Shown: piece after piece, positions 8,011 through 18,423 of the stretch | How the letters are laid out: each line of letters starts with the position of its first letter | How positions within the stretch are numbered: the first letter of the stretch is position 1 | Source: Grimontia indica | GTDB lineage: Bacteria; Pseudomonadota; Gammaproteobacteria; Enterobacterales; Vibrionaceae | NCBI RefSeq assembly: GCF_000333895.2 | Contig: NZ_ANFM02000008.1 | Location: forward strand, 1 to 52,632 | Length of the DNA stretch: 52,632 bases | Direction: 5' to 3' | Notes under the pieces: model-generated | Seen by the model: only the letters and a program-made list of their open reading frames with translations | The model's database searches: none | Told to the model about the DNA's origin: nothing | Made by a program: the position numbers and the translations under genes

Positions 8011-10929
8011 ATGTCTTACGCCCTCGGACAACGTTGGATCAGCGATACCGAAAGTGACCTGGGTCTGGGTACAGTTGTTGCGCTTGATGCGCGTACTGTG
8101 ACCCTGATGTTCCCAGCCAGTGAAGAAAATCGACTCTACGCCAATAACGACGCGCCCATCACGCGCGTGATGTTTAACGTAGGCGATACCATTGAAAGTC
8201 ATGAAGGCTGGTTCCTGACCGTTGAACGTGTTGAAGAGGAAGGCGGCGTGCTGACCTATGTGGGTACACGCACCGACTCGGGTGAAGAAAACACGCTGCT
8301 TCGTGAAATTTTCCTGAGCCACCAAATCCGTTTTAACCGCCCGCAGGACAAGCTGTTTGCCGGTCAAATCGATCGCATGGACCGTTTTGCACTGCGCTAC
8401 CGCGCCTTGAAGAACCAATACGAGCAGCATAAGAGCCCTATGCGCGGCCTGTGTGGTATGCGTGCGGGTTTGATCCCTCATCAGCTTTTCATCGCCCATG
8501 AAGTGGGTCGCCGTCACGCGCCACGCGTATTGTTGGCTGACGAAGTAGGCTTGGGTAAAACCATCGAAGCAGGCATGATCATCCACCAGCAAGTGTTGTC
8601 AGGTCGTGCGTCCCGTGTTTTGGTTGTTGTGCCGGAAACCCTCCAACACCAGTGGCTGGTTGAGATGCTTCGTCGCTTCAATCTGCACTTCTCCATTTTC
8701 GACGAAGAGCGCTGCATCGAAGCGTTTGCGGATGCGGATAACCCGTTTGATACTGCACAGCTGGTACTGTGTTCATTGGATTTCCTGCGTAAAAGCCGTA
8801 AACGTGCGGAGCAAGCCGCCGAAGGCGAATGGGATCTGCTGGTCGTCGACGAAGCGCATCACCTTGAGTGGAGCGAAGAGAAAGCCAGCCGCGAATATCA
8901 GGTGATTGAAGGCATCGCTGAAAACACCCCAGGCGTGCTGCTGCTGACGGCAACCCCAGAACAGCTGGGTCACGAAAGTCATTTTGCCCGTCTGCGTCTT
9001 CTCGACCCAGACCGTTTCTATGACTACCAGGCATTTGTAGAAGAAGAAACCCAATACGCGCCGGTCGCTGACGCTGTGAGCCAGCTGCTGTCTGAAGACA
9101 AGCTCAGCAATGAAGCGAAAAACAGCATTACCGAACTGCTTTCCGAGCAGGATGTTGAGCCGCTACTGCGTATTATTGAAGCTGGAGATGTCGATAACGA
9201 CCAACGCCGTGACGCTCGTAACGAGCTGATAGACAACCTGATGGACCGCCACGGTACGGGCCGCGTGTTATTCCGTAACACCCGCGCGGCGATTCAGGGC
9301 TTCCCACAGCGCCATTTGAACCTGTACCCACTGGCACTGCCAAGCCAGTACCAGACCTCGATGCGTGTTGCCGCCATGATGGGTGGCAGCAGCCAATCTA
9401 TCGAACAAAAAGCGGTTCAGTGGCTGTACCCTGAAGATATTTACCAGCAATTTGAAGGTGAAAACGCCTCTTGGTGGGGCTTCGATCCACGTATTGACTG
9501 GCTGCTGGATTTGTTGAAATCCAACCGTCAAGAGAAAGTGCTGGTGATTTGTTCACGCGCACAAACTGCATTGTCGCTGGAGCAAGCACTTCGCGAACGT
9601 GAAGGTATTCGCGGTACTGTTTTCCACGAAGGTATGTCGATTCTGGAGCGCGATAAAGCAGCTGCTTACTTCGCACAGGATGAAGCTGGCGCACAGGTGC
9701 TGATCTGTTCTGAAATCGGCTCAGAAGGCCGTAACTTCCAGTTTGCTAACCAACTGGTGATGTTCGATTTGCCAATGAACCCAGACTTGTTGGAGCAACG
9801 TATTGGCCGTCTGGACCGTATCGGCCAGAAGCGCGACATCGAAATCCACGTCCCATTCATGGAAGGGACGTCGCAAGCACTGCTGGCGCGTTGGTACAAT
9901 GAAGGCCTGAACGCCTTTGAAGAGACCTGTCCGACAGGCCGTGCTGTCTTTGAACACGTTCAGGAAGATTTGCTGCAACTGCTGGCGAAAGGCAGTCTGG
10001 ACGAGTCTCTGGATACGTTGATTGAAACCAGTGCCGAGATGCACCACAGGCTGAAAGCGGAGCTTGAAAAAGGCCGCGACCGTCTGCTGGAGATGCACTC
10101 TAATGGCGGCGACAATGCCAAGGCGTTGGCAGAAACCATCGCCTCCCATGACGGCGACACCAATCTGGTGACCTTTGCGTTAGGCCTGTTTGACACGGTT
10201 GGTCTGAATCAGGACGATAAAGGCGAGAATGCCATTGTGATCACGCCTTCAGAGCACATGCTGGTATCGAGCTACCCTGGCCTGCCAAGCGAAGGCTGCA
10301 CCATCACCTTTGACCGTGAAACAGCGCTATCTCGTGAAGACCTGCACTTTATCAGTTGGGAACACCCAATGATCCAGGGCGGTATTGATCTACTGCTTTC
10401 TGAAGATGTGGGCACCACTGCGGTTTCCCTGTTGAAAAACAAGGCTCTCCCTGTCGGCACCCTGTTCCTTGAGCTGCTGTATGTAGCCGATGCACAGGCA
10501 CCGAAGAGCTCAGGCATTCACCAGTTCCTGCCAGCGACCCCAATCCGTGTACTTCTGGATGCAAAAGGCAACGATCTGGCAGCGCAGGTAGAGTTTGAAG
10601 GCTTCCACCGCCAACTGAGCCCTGTGAACCGCCATCTGGCAAGCAAACTGGTGTCCTCAGTTCAAACCCAAATTCATGGTTTGATCGAAATGGGCGACCC
10701 GCTGGCTGAAAAACAACTGGCCGTGGTCAAAGAAGCGGCAGAAGCTGAGATGACAGCCAAGCTTCGTGCCGAGCTGGATCGCCTTCAGGCACTGAAAGCC
10801 GTGAACCCAAACATCCGTGACGATGAGCTGGAAGCGATTGAAACCCAAATGGGTGAGCTTCGCGGCTACATCAATCAGGCACAGGTGAATCTGGATGCGC
10901 TGCGTGTGATCGTGGTCAGCCATCAGTAA
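8011..10929 (+). CDS. rapA: RNA polymerase-associated ATP-dependent recycling factor RapA (HepA)
   Basis: This 972-residue Swi2/Snf2 ATPase binds RNA polymerase and recycles it from stalled post-termination complexes. The N-terminus begins with the family sequence [11 protein letters not shown]; Walker A DEVGLGKT is at 177-184, DEAH at 280-283, and the second RecA lobe carries EGMSILERD and the arginine-finger region [12 protein letters not shown]. coli RapA is 968 residues and collinear. The ATG at 8011 has AGAGG at 7996-8000; an upstream in-frame extension lacks homology. rluA follows downstream as in E. coli, but a strong terminator separates them. Confidence 0.97.
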   Translation: MSYALGQRWISDTESDLGLGTVVALDARTVTLMFPASEENRLYANNDAPITRVMFNVGDTIESHEGWFLTVERVEEEGGVLTYVGTRTDSGEENTLLREIFLSHQIRFNRPQDKLFAGQIDRMDRFALRYRALKNQYEQHKSPMRGLCGMRAGLIPHQLFIAHEVGRRHAPRVLLADEVGLGKTIEAGMIIHQQVLSGRASRVLVVVPETLQHQWLVEMLRRFNLHFSIFDEERCIEAFADADNPFDTAQLVLCSLDFLRKSRKRAEQAAEGEWDLLVVDEAHHLEWSEEKASREYQVIEGIAENTPGVLLLTATPEQLGHESHFARLRLLDPDRFYDYQAFVEEETQYAPVADAVSQLLSEDKLSNEAKNSITELLSEQDVEPLLRIIEAGDVDNDQRRDARNELIDNLMDRHGTGRVLFRNTRAAIQGFPQRHLNLYPLALPSQYQTSMRVAAMMGGSSQSIEQKAVQWLYPEDIYQQFEGENASWWGFDPRIDWLLDLLKSNRQEKVLVICSRAQTALSLEQALREREGIRGTVFHEGMSILERDKAAAYFAQDEAGAQVLICSEIGSEGRNFQFANQLVMFDLPMNPDLLEQRIGRLDRIGQKRDIEIHVPFMEGTSQALLARWYNEGLNAFEETCPTGRAVFEHVQEDLLQLLAKGSLDESLDTLIETSAEMHHRLKAELEKGRDRLLEMHSNGGDNAKALAETIASHDGDTNLVTFALGLFDTVGLNQDDKGENAIVITPSEHMLVSSYPGLPSEGCTITFDRETALSREDLHFISWEHPMIQGGIDLLLSEDVGTTAVSLLKNKALPVGTLFLELLYVADAQAPKSSGIHQFLPATPIRVLLDAKGNDLAAQVEFEGFHRQLSPVNRHLASKLVSSVQTQIHGLIEMGDPLAEKQLAVVKEAAEAEMTAKLRAELDRLQALKAVNPNIRDDELEAIETQMGELRGYINQAQVNLDALRVIVVSHQ

Positions 10930-10948
10930 TCTGAGCTAGCCCAAAGGC

Positions 10949-10976
10949 AAGGCACTGCTTCGGCGGTGCCTTTTTG
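10949..10976 (+). terminator. Rho-independent terminator of rapA with UUCG tetraloop
   Basis: AAGGCACTGC (10949-10958) and GCGGTGCCTT (10963-10972) form a 10-bp stem capped by TTCG, followed by a T-run. Confidence 0.93.
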
Positions 10977-11056
10977 TATCCAGCCTTCCCTTTACATTGG
11001 GGCATGCTAAACTGCCGCCCGTCTAAACTTCGAGCAGTTCTTTTTCGAGTAAAGCC

Positions 11057-11779
11057 ATGAGCGACTTTATTTATAACCCGCCAACGGATCCTTGGTTGGA
11101 TGTTATCTATCAGGATGACGACATCATTGCCATCAACAAACCGAGTGGTCTTCTGACCAACCCGGGACGTGACCCTGCGCATTACGATAGTGCATGGTCA
11201 CGCATCAAGGCGGAATATCCTGACGCTGAACTGGTTCACCGACTCGATATGTCGACTTCTGGCCTGATTGTGTTTGCTAAACACAAGGAGGCAGAACGCC
11301 ACTTGAAAGCCCAATTCCGTGAGCGTGTAACCCACAAGCTCTATTACGCACGCGTGTGGGGTAGTGTTGAGCAGGATGAAGGCCGCATCGACCTGCCGCT
11401 GATTTGTGACTGGCCAAACCGCCCAAAGCAAATGGTGTGTTTCGAAAACGGCAAGCCGTCAGTAACAGACTACGAAGTGATTAAGCGGGAGAAGAAAACC
11501 TCGCTGGTGCGCCTTCTGCCAATCACAGGCCGCTCCCACCAGCTTCGTGTGCACATGCTAGCGCTAGAACACCCGATTGTCGGCGACGAGTTTTATGCTC
11601 ATCCACAGGCACTGAAATACTCACCAAGACTGCAACTTCACGCTGGTGAACTTTGCTTCCTGCATCCAGGTTCGGGAGAGCCTATGCATTTGTCTGCGCC
11701 TTGCGATTTTTACAGCAGTGCTCCGGGTGACACGCTGGTACGACGAGGCATCAAAGCTAACCCGGAACTGTTGAAGTAA
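11057..11779 (+). CDS. rluA: Dual-specificity 23S rRNA/tRNA pseudouridine synthase
   Basis: This 240-residue enzyme isomerises uridine to pseudouridine; the E. coli orthologue modifies 23S rRNA position 746 and tRNA position 32. The catalytic motif HRLDMSTSG is at 61-69 with the nucleophile D64, the same number as in E. coli RluA. GRSHQLRVH further on is the conserved RNA-binding and base-stacking motif. It is about 20 residues longer than the E. coli protein, at the C-terminus. Its place next to rapA supports RluA over other RluA-family paralogues. Confidence 0.93.
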   Translation: MSDFIYNPPTDPWLDVIYQDDDIIAINKPSGLLTNPGRDPAHYDSAWSRIKAEYPDAELVHRLDMSTSGLIVFAKHKEAERHLKAQFRERVTHKLYYARVWGSVEQDEGRIDLPLICDWPNRPKQMVCFENGKPSVTDYEVIKREKKTSLVRLLPITGRSHQLRVHMLALEHPIVGDEFYAHPQALKYSPRLQLHAGELCFLHPGSGEPMHLSAPCDFYSSAPGDTLVRRGIKANPELLK

Positions 11780-11796
11780 TCAACAGTTCAGTTTTA
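11766..11796 (+). terminator. Weak terminator hairpin over the rluA stop codon
   Basis: AACTGTTGA (11766-11774) and TCAACAGTT (11780-11788) form a perfect but AT-rich 9-bp stem; the loop contains the stop codon. The T-tract after it is interrupted, so read-through into the next gene is likely. Confidence 0.5.
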
Positions 11797-11821
11797 CACT
11801 GGCGAAAAAAGGAAGTTCGCC

Positions 11822-12775
11822 ATGGAAAAGATCGTCTTTCTGGATAGCGCCACTATCCCCTCTCATATCCGTATTCCCTCGCCCTCTTTTCCTCACCAAT
11901 GGGAAAGCTTCGAAGAAACATCACCCGAAGAAGTATTAAGCAGACTCAAAGATGCCACCATTGTTATAGCTAACAAAGTCATCCTCAATGGAGAACTGTT
12001 GGCTCAACTCCCATCGCTAAAGCTGATTGCCTTGGCCGCAACAGGCTATAACAATGTCGATATCGACTGGTGCAAAGCCAACCACCTTCCTGTTTGTAAT
12101 ATCCGTGGTTATGCCACCCGCTCCGTGCCAGAACATGTCATCGCGCTCGCTTTTGCTCTGAGAAGAAACCTCAATGCCTACCACAGGGACATTGAGCTGG
12201 GTGTTTGGAAAGAGAAGAACCAATTTTGCTTCTTCACTCATCCTATCGGTGATATTGCTGGCGCCACGCTCGGGATTATTGGGTCAGGTAGTTTGGGACA
12301 GGCAGTAGCGATACTCGCTAACGCTGTCGGCATGAAGGTGATTCGCTCAGAACGAAAAGGCGCAACATCGGTCCGAGACGGGTATGTTTCATTTGAGGAT
12401 ATGTTGCAACAGACCGATATCCTGACCCTGCATTGTCCGCTCAGCGATGCTACCCGAAACCTGATTGGCGCTGAAGAACTTGCAAAAATGAAGTCTACTT
12501 CGGTGTTAATCAACACGGGACGAGGTGGCTTGGTTGATGAAATGGCGCTGGTTGAGGCGCTTAAGAAAGGCGAAATTGCTGGCGCAGGGGTGGATGTATT
12601 TACTGAAGAGCCTGCTACAACCAGCAATCCATTGTTGGCGCATGCAGGAATGCCGAACTTAATCCTGACCCCTCATGTCGCTTGGGGCAGCGATTCCAGC
12701 ATCCAGACACTGGCAAATCAACTTACCGACAACCTGAATGCCTTTATCGAAGGTAAACCACAGAATCTCGTGTAA
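11822..12775 (+). CDS. D-2-hydroxyacid dehydrogenase (hydroxypyruvate/glyoxylate reductase-like)
   Basis: This 317-residue NAD(P)-dependent oxidoreductase of the D-isomer 2-hydroxyacid dehydrogenase family has a split catalytic domain around a Rossmann domain. The nucleotide-binding motif is GIIGSGSLG (151-159); the catalytic triad is R234 (in NTGRGG), E263 and H285 (in TPHVAWG). The sequence most resembles glycerate dehydrogenase/hydroxypyruvate reductases, but substrate cannot be settled by reading. The start has AAGGAAG at 11809-11815. It sits between rluA and djlA, which are adjacent in E. coli, so it is an insertion relative to that order. It may be co-transcribed with rluA. Confidence 0.88.
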   Translation: MEKIVFLDSATIPSHIRIPSPSFPHQWESFEETSPEEVLSRLKDATIVIANKVILNGELLAQLPSLKLIALAATGYNNVDIDWCKANHLPVCNIRGYATRSVPEHVIALAFALRRNLNAYHRDIELGVWKEKNQFCFFTHPIGDIAGATLGIIGSGSLGQAVAILANAVGMKVIRSERKGATSVRDGYVSFEDMLQQTDILTLHCPLSDATRNLIGAEELAKMKSTSVLINTGRGGLVDEMALVEALKKGEIAGAGVDVFTEEPATTSNPLLAHAGMPNLILTPHVAWGSDSSIQTLANQLTDNLNAFIEGKPQNLV

Positions 12776-12803
12776 GGGCTTATTTAAAGCCCTTTTCTTT
12801 TTT
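12774..12803. terminator. Terminator shared by the dehydrogenase gene and the end of djlA
   Basis: AAGGGCTT (12774-12781) pairs with AAGCCCTT (12787-12794), followed on the plus strand by a T-rich tract. The right half of the hairpin and the T-tract are the last codons of djlA on the other strand. Only four bases separate the two convergent genes. Confidence 0.82.
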
Positions 12804-13607
12804 GATCAGATCGTAAGCTGCCTGAATTTCCTGCGCTTTTTGTTTTGCCATCTCCATCATTTCAGGTGGCAGACCTTTTGCGGCTAGCTTATCCGGATGG
12901 TGCTCATTCATCAGCTTTCTGTGAGCACGTTTAAGTGTCTGTGCATTCGCATCTTCATCAACACCCAAAATTTTGTAGGCGTCAGCGATATTGGGCCCGC
13001 CAAAACCTTTTTGCCACTGTTGCTGACCTTGATGCTGGCCACCCTGTTGTTGATAAAACTGGTAAGCCGCTTCCTGCATCGCCAAGCGCTGCTCGAGTTG
13101 CCGACGGGAAAAACCTAGGGTGCTGGCAATCGTGTAAAGCACCTGACGCTCGCTCGGGTGCATAGAACCATCGGCATACGCAGCCTGAATTTGCACCTCA
13201 AGGAAGAACTGCAGCAGGTCAAACCGGCCACCACAGTTGCGACGAACCGACGCTAATGTCTCTTCCAGCGGGAACGTGGCGTCTTTACCTTCACGGAATG
13301 CATCTTGTGCTTGCCGTCTCGCTTCACCATGCAGCCCCATCCGATCCATAAGCTCTGTCGCAAGACGAATTTCGTTTTGCGTCACCTGACCTTTGGCTTT
13401 GGCAACATGTCCCATGACTGAAAAAGTGGCATGAAAGTAAGCCTGTTGACGCGCTTGCTGGTTCTGCCCCTGAAAACCACCGCCCAAGGAAACGTTTTGT
13501 CTTGCCTTATCGAACTTATGCCCCAAAAACAGACCTAACAATAATCCGAAAGGACCACCGAGCAGGAAGCCAAAAAATGCCCCCAGCACTTTTCCCCAAA
13601 TCGCCAT
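12780..13607 (-). CDS. djlA: Membrane-anchored DnaJ-like co-chaperone
   Basis: This 275-residue protein stimulates DnaK from the inner membrane. An N-terminal glycine-rich transmembrane helix (about 6-29) is followed by a TerB-like helical domain (about 55-180), a glutamine-rich linker (184-198) and a C-terminal J domain with the essential HPD motif (237-239). E. coli DjlA is 271 residues with the same order of domains. It is divergent from lptD, as in E. coli. The C-terminal KKEKGFK is encoded by bases that also form the terminator of the opposing gene. Confidence 0.95.
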   Translation of the reverse strand: MAIWGKVLGAFFGFLLGGPFGLLLGLFLGHKFDKARQNVSLGGGFQGQNQQARQQAYFHATFSVMGHVAKAKGQVTQNEIRLATELMDRMGLHGEARRQAQDAFREGKDATFPLEETLASVRRNCGGRFDLLQFFLEVQIQAAYADGSMHPSERQVLYTIASTLGFSRRQLEQRLAMQEAAYQFYQQQGGQHQGQQQWQKGFGGPNIADAYKILGVDEDANAQTLKRAHRKLMNEHHPDKLAAKGLPPEMMEMAKQKAQEIQAAYDLIKKEKGFK

Positions 13608-13668
13608 GCATTATTCTCTATTTGACTAATTTATCTCGATTCCGCCAGCAAGCAGGTGCCGTGAGAGA

Positions 13669-13683
13669 TGATTTGCATTATCA
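13669..13683. promoter_or_regulatory. Fur-box-like sequence between djlA and lptD
   Basis: On the minus strand this reads TGATAATGCAAATCA, matching 11-12 of 15 positions of the 7-1-7 Fur consensus TGATAATNATTATCA. One half is perfect, the other poor. It could be chance in an AT-rich gap. Confidence 0.22.
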
Positions 13684-13768
13684 TAACCCCCATTTTTCAG
13701 CAAAAAATTGCCAGGACGCAGCGCAAGAGTATACCAGTGCTGTATGCCAACAACAGGATTGAGTTTTA

Positions 13769-16120
13769 ATGTCACTGACTGCCAGAAGTTTTTTATCCTC
13801 GATGATTTGCCTTGCCCTTTATGGACAGGCCATGGCGGAAGAGAGCCAAGTTACTCAGGACAGCACAGAACCGCTGGTGATCCCGACTGAAAAATGCCTT
13901 GCACCGGAATACCGCTGTCGCCCAAATACAGGCAACACAGATGATATCAACAATTTACCGGTGAGAATTGAGGCAGACAGTGCTGAAGCCAAAGCCAACG
14001 AAAAAGCCATTTACCGTGGTGACGTCGTGGTGACTCAGGGTAATCGCACTGTTAAAGCCGACACAGCGACGCTGCGCCAGCCGGAAAATATCGTTACCGC
14101 GGAAGGGAGTGTATATTTCCATGACGGGGAAATCGCTATTTCCGGTCAGTCTTTGCAAACCAATCTGGATAATGAAGACACTACTCTGAACGATGCCCAG
14201 TACAAAATGATGTGTACCCCGGGCCGCGGCGAAGCCAAGCGCGTATTTAAAAACGGCACCACCTTCTACGAGTTGGAAGATGGCACTTACACCACCTGCC
14301 CTGACGATGACAAAAGCTGGCGTTTCAGTGCCGGTAAGTTGGAAAAGGAAGATGGTGACATTTTTGCTGACCTCTACCACGCCCGCTTTGAAGTGTTAGA
14401 TACCCCGATTTTCTATCTGCCTTACCTTCGCGTGCCGGTTGAAGACGGCAGACTGACAGGTTTCCTTTATCCTTCCATCAGTTGGAACGATACCGACGGT
14501 TTCGGACTGGAAACGCCGTTTTACTGGAATATTCATCCCCAGGCTGACATGCGCATTACCCCTAAATATATGTCTAACCGTGGCTTGTTTATGACCATGG
14601 AACCCCGTTACCTCACCGAAATGGGCTCAGGCAGCATGGTGCTCGAATACATGGGGGAAGATAAACTCTACCCTGAGTTTGATAAGAGCTGGGGTTTCAA
14701 CTGGAGTCATTCCGGAATCCAAAACCACTGGCTATACGATATTGACTACAGCAAGGTCAGTGATTTTAGTTACTTCACACGCCACACCGATTCGCGCGTG
14801 GGTAGCCGTGAAGACAACACCTTGTTGCAAACAGGTGAAGTGTCCTATCGTGACCTGAACTGGGACTCAACACTGACGGTTCGTAATTTTCAGCCTCTAA
14901 GCCAAGACACTTCTGTATACCGCTTATTGCCTCAGTTAGCGATGAACTATTATCGTCCAGAGGCAGGCTTCGGATTTGACTTTTACATGCCAGCGCAAAT
15001 CAGTAAATTTGCAACTGATGACAACAGTAAACCTGATGCGCTTCGCTTTAACATTGAGCCCACCATTGTTCTGCCTTACAACCTGCCCTGGTTGAGTGCG
15101 ACTGCAGAAGGTAAATTATTTTACACCTATTACGACCAGTCAAATATTGATGGTGTGATTGGTGTTAATGGTGAGGAGCTTGAGGAAACAGTCTCCCGCG
15201 TGGTGCCGATGACAAGACTTCACGCCGTCGTGACGCTGGAACGCAATGGTGCATTCTTCGATACCCCATATACACAGACTCTGGAACCGCAAATTCAGTA
15301 TCTTTACATCAAAGACGTTGACCAATCTGGCATTTACAACCCGGTCAACTACTCAGGTGGTGGCTACGATACTGCGCGCCTACAAACGGATTACTATGGC
15401 CTGTTTAGGGCTAACCAATACAGCAGTGTCGACTATATCAACCCGGCTAACCAATTTACGGTTGGTGCTGCGACCCGCTTCTTTGACGATGGATACAAAG
15501 AACGATTTAATCTGGCATTTGGACAGATTTATTATCTTGATCGCTTCGGCAATCAGGAAGATACATCCATTAATTACTCCGCGTGGGCAATTGAAAGTGA
15601 GCTGAACCTCAATGATTACCTGTTTGTCAGAGGGTCATTGGAATACGATAGTAATCTCAGTGACTTGCAATTTGGCAATGCCACTTTGGAATATCGGGAT
15701 GGCGAGTTTTATGCTCAAACCAGTTATCGATACGTAGCAAAAGATTACATCGCGAGTACCGTTGGGTTCGACAATTTAGACCAGATCACTGAAGACGGGA
15801 TTTCCCAAGTTGGTTTAGTCACTGGCTTTCCCATCACTTCAAATGTGAATTTTCAGGGGCAGTACTTTCACGACTTAACGCAAGATCTAATGTTAGAAAA
15901 CCAGTTTGGTCTGACATACACATCTGCTTGCTGGGTGATTGGCCTAAGTTACAACGAATATCTGCTGGCGCGCAGCAATATCAATAATACTGCGCGATAC
16001 GACAACAACATCAGCTTGTCATTCAGTCTGCTTGGTCTTGGTGCTAACGCAGGCTTTGGCTACAGCACCGCCAGCGGCAACGCCTTGGGTTACCGCAATC
16101 CGTTTGGCCTTAAGAACTAA
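13769..16120 (+). CDS. lptD: LPS-assembly outer membrane protein LptD
   Basis: This 783-residue protein inserts lipopolysaccharide into the outer leaflet together with LptE. A signal peptide (about 1-23) is followed by a periplasmic OstA/LptA-like domain (about 60-175) and a large beta-barrel (about 200-783). E. coli LptD is 784 residues. Cysteines of the mature chain are C43, C50, C149, C177 and C721. E. coli uses two N-terminal and two adjacent C-terminal cysteines (724/725); here only one C-terminal cysteine is present (ACW), so the disulfide pattern must differ. AGGA at 13755-13758 precedes the start. surA follows by 22 bases, the standard pairing. Confidence 0.96.
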   Translation: MSLTARSFLSSMICLALYGQAMAEESQVTQDSTEPLVIPTEKCLAPEYRCRPNTGNTDDINNLPVRIEADSAEAKANEKAIYRGDVVVTQGNRTVKADTATLRQPENIVTAEGSVYFHDGEIAISGQSLQTNLDNEDTTLNDAQYKMMCTPGRGEAKRVFKNGTTFYELEDGTYTTCPDDDKSWRFSAGKLEKEDGDIFADLYHARFEVLDTPIFYLPYLRVPVEDGRLTGFLYPSISWNDTDGFGLETPFYWNIHPQADMRITPKYMSNRGLFMTMEPRYLTEMGSGSMVLEYMGEDKLYPEFDKSWGFNWSHSGIQNHWLYDIDYSKVSDFSYFTRHTDSRVGSREDNTLLQTGEVSYRDLNWDSTLTVRNFQPLSQDTSVYRLLPQLAMNYYRPEAGFGFDFYMPAQISKFATDDNSKPDALRFNIEPTIVLPYNLPWLSATAEGKLFYTYYDQSNIDGVIGVNGEELEETVSRVVPMTRLHAVVTLERNGAFFDTPYTQTLEPQIQYLYIKDVDQSGIYNPVNYSGGGYDTARLQTDYYGLFRANQYSSVDYINPANQFTVGAATRFFDDGYKERFNLAFGQIYYLDRFGNQEDTSINYSAWAIESELNLNDYLFVRGSLEYDSNLSDLQFGNATLEYRDGEFYAQTSYRYVAKDYIASTVGFDNLDQITEDGISQVGLVTGFPITSNVNFQGQYFHDLTQDLMLENQFGLTYTSACWVIGLSYNEYLLARSNINNTARYDNNISLSFSLLGLGANAGFGYSTASGNALGYRNPFGLKN

Positions 16121-16142
16121 TTTTGAGATTTTGGAAACACAA

Positions 16143-17441
16143 ATGAATAAATGGACGAAAGCTTTACTGGCCACGGCAATCTCAGCCAGTTCGTTAATGG
16201 TGTCGGCTTCCCCGGCAGAATTAGATCGCGTTATCACTGTTGTGAATGAAGGAGTGATCCTTTCAAGTGATGTCGAATCTCTAAAAAAGACAGTGGCTTT
16301 GAACGCAGATACGGCAAACCTACCACCAGAAGATGTGCTCGAGCAACAAATCCTCGACCAGCTCATCATTGAAGAACTCCAGCTTCAAGAAGCCAAAAGA
16401 TTGGGTATTCGTATCGACGACACCCGCTTAGAGCAGGCCATTGACTCTATCGCCAAAGACAAGGATGTGTCTGTAAACCAACTACGTGAAGAGTTAAAAC
16501 GTAGCGGTATCACTTGGTCGTCTTACCGAGACCAAATCCGCCGTGAGATGACCATCAGCGAAGCGCGTAATGCTCAGGTTAGACGCCGCATTAATATTCT
16601 TCCTCAGGAAGTGGAGTCACTGGCATCCCAACTCAACGCAAAGAATTTAGAGAACGTTGAATACCGACTGAGTCATATCCAACTTCGATTAGATGAAGAT
16701 GCAGACAAGGACGAGCGTGATGCTGTCGCGGCCAAAGCCAACGAGCTGGTTTCTGAGCTTGAGGCTGGCGCCAATTTCAAAGCGCTCGCTCTTGCAAACT
16801 CCAAAGGCCCGAAAGCACTTGATGGCGGTGATTGGGGATGGATGCGCCTTGAGGAAATGCCAACCATCTTCGCCGATCAAATCAAAAGCAACGGCAAAGG
16901 TGCTGTCATTGGTCCATTCCGCAGCGGTGTGGGTTATCACATTCTGAAAATTGCTGATGTAAAAGGCCTTCAATCTGTCGCCGTCACCGAAGTGAAAGCC
17001 CGTCATATCCTCATTAAGCCTTCTATCGTACTGAGTGATGATGGTGCGAAACGTCAGCTCAACCAAATGATTGCGCAAATCAACAAGGGCGAGAAAACCT
17101 TTGACGATTTAGCCAAACAATACAGTGCCGATCCAGGCTCTGCGGTGAAAGGAGGCGACCTTGGCTGGCAAACCTCAGAGCTTTATGTGCCTGAATTCAA
17201 AGATAAAGTCGACACGCTCCCAGAAGGTCAAATCAGCGAACCATTTAAAACCGTTCATGGCTGGCACATTGTCGAAGTGTTGGATCGTCGCCAGGCTGAC
17301 CGCACCGACGCTGCAATGCAAAACCGTGCTTACCGCATGCTGCTGAACCGTAAGTTTAATGAAGAAGCACAGGCTTGGTTGCAAGAACTTCGTGCTGGTG
17401 CTTACGTAGAACAAGTGGGTAACCTTGATGAAGACAGCTAA
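16143..17441 (+). CDS. surA: Periplasmic chaperone and peptidyl-prolyl isomerase SurA
   Basis: This 432-residue periplasmic chaperone escorts outer membrane proteins, including LptD, to the BAM complex. After a signal peptide (about 1-23) there is the N-terminal chaperone module, then two parvulin domains (about 174-275 and 285-385; the second with the usual HILIKPS, GGDLGW and GWHIVEV) and a short C-terminal helix. E. coli SurA is 428 residues. The ATG at 16143 has TTGGAAA just before it; the longer frame running back into lptD is not used. The 3' end overlaps pdxA by 14 bases. Confidence 0.96.
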   Translation: MNKWTKALLATAISASSLMVSASPAELDRVITVVNEGVILSSDVESLKKTVALNADTANLPPEDVLEQQILDQLIIEELQLQEAKRLGIRIDDTRLEQAIDSIAKDKDVSVNQLREELKRSGITWSSYRDQIRREMTISEARNAQVRRRINILPQEVESLASQLNAKNLENVEYRLSHIQLRLDEDADKDERDAVAAKANELVSELEAGANFKALALANSKGPKALDGGDWGWMRLEEMPTIFADQIKSNGKGAVIGPFRSGVGYHILKIADVKGLQSVAVTEVKARHILIKPSIVLSDDGAKRQLNQMIAQINKGEKTFDDLAKQYSADPGSAVKGGDLGWQTSELYVPEFKDKVDTLPEGQISEPFKTVHGWHIVEVLDRRQADRTDAAMQNRAYRMLLNRKFNEEAQAWLQELRAGAYVEQVGNLDEDS

Positions 17442-18423
17442 TCCAAAACGCATTGCGATCACCCCAGGAGAACCAGCGGGAATCGGTCCTGATTTGGTTC
17501 TCGCGCTTGCGCATGACAATTGGCCCCACGAGCTGGTGGTTTGTGCCAATAAAGCAATGCTGGCAGAGCGCGCCAAGCAGCTCGGTATTAGCGTCAGCTT
17601 TGAAGATTACGACCCATCAGCAGCACCCAAGGCCCATCAACCGGGCGTACTGGTAGTTTGTGATGAGCCACTTGAAGCTGACGTAGTAGCAGGCGAGCTC
17701 AATGAAGCGAATGGCCACTATGTGTTAAACACCCTAACCCGCGCAGCCGAAGGTAACATGCAGGGGGAGTTTGCCGCAGTGGTGACAGGTCCGGTTCACA
17801 AAGGTGTGATTAACCGTGCCGGCGTGTCATTCAGTGGCCACACTGAGTTCTTCCAGCACCACGCTAATGTGCAACAAGTCGTCATGATGTTGGCAACTGA
17901 AGGACTTCGCGTTGCTTTGGTCACCACCCATATTCCGTTAGCCTATGTCTCGAAAGCTATTACCGAAGATCGCCTATTCCAGGTGATTGGTATTTTGAAC
18001 GACGACCTCAAATCCAAGTTCGGTATTACTGAACCTAAGATTTATGTCTGCGGCTTGAATCCCCATGCTGGGGAAGATGGCTGCCTAGGCCGCGAGGAAA
18101 TCGACATCATCGAGCCAGCACTTGAAAAACTTCGCGAGCAAGGCATGAATCTCATTGGCCCTTTGCCTGCAGACACACTTTTTCAGGACAAGTACCTGAA
18201 AGATGCAGATGCCGTATTGGCGATGTATCACGATCAGGGGCTGCCTGTGTTAAAATTCAAAGGATTTGGAAAGTCAGTCAACATCACGCTTGGCCTGCCT
18301 TTCATCCGAACTTCAGTAGATCATGGTACCGCATTGGATTTAGCGGGTACCGGAACGGCGGATACTGGAAGCCTGCGGACAGCGCTATCCCACGCCCTCG
18401 AATTAGTAGATAAGAAAGCATGA
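17428..18423 (+). CDS. pdxA: 4-hydroxythreonine-4-phosphate dehydrogenase
   Basis: This 331-residue enzyme oxidises 4-phosphohydroxy-L-threonine in the DXP-dependent route to pyridoxal 5'-phosphate. The three metal-binding histidines expected in the family are at H168 (THIP), H213 (NPHAGEDG) and H268 (MYHDQGLP). I prefer ATG 17428 over the TTG at 17425. It overlaps the end of surA by 14 bases and rsmA by 4 bases, so translation of surA, pdxA and rsmA is probably coupled. Confidence 0.96.
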   Translation: MKTANPKRIAITPGEPAGIGPDLVLALAHDNWPHELVVCANKAMLAERAKQLGISVSFEDYDPSAAPKAHQPGVLVVCDEPLEADVVAGELNEANGHYVLNTLTRAAEGNMQGEFAAVVTGPVHKGVINRAGVSFSGHTEFFQHHANVQQVVMMLATEGLRVALVTTHIPLAYVSKAITEDRLFQVIGILNDDLKSKFGITEPKIYVCGLNPHAGEDGCLGREEIDIIEPALEKLREQGMNLIGPLPADTLFQDKYLKDADAVLAMYHDQGLPVLKFKGFGKSVNITLGLPFIRTSVDHGTALDLAGTGTADTGSLRTALSHALELVDKKA

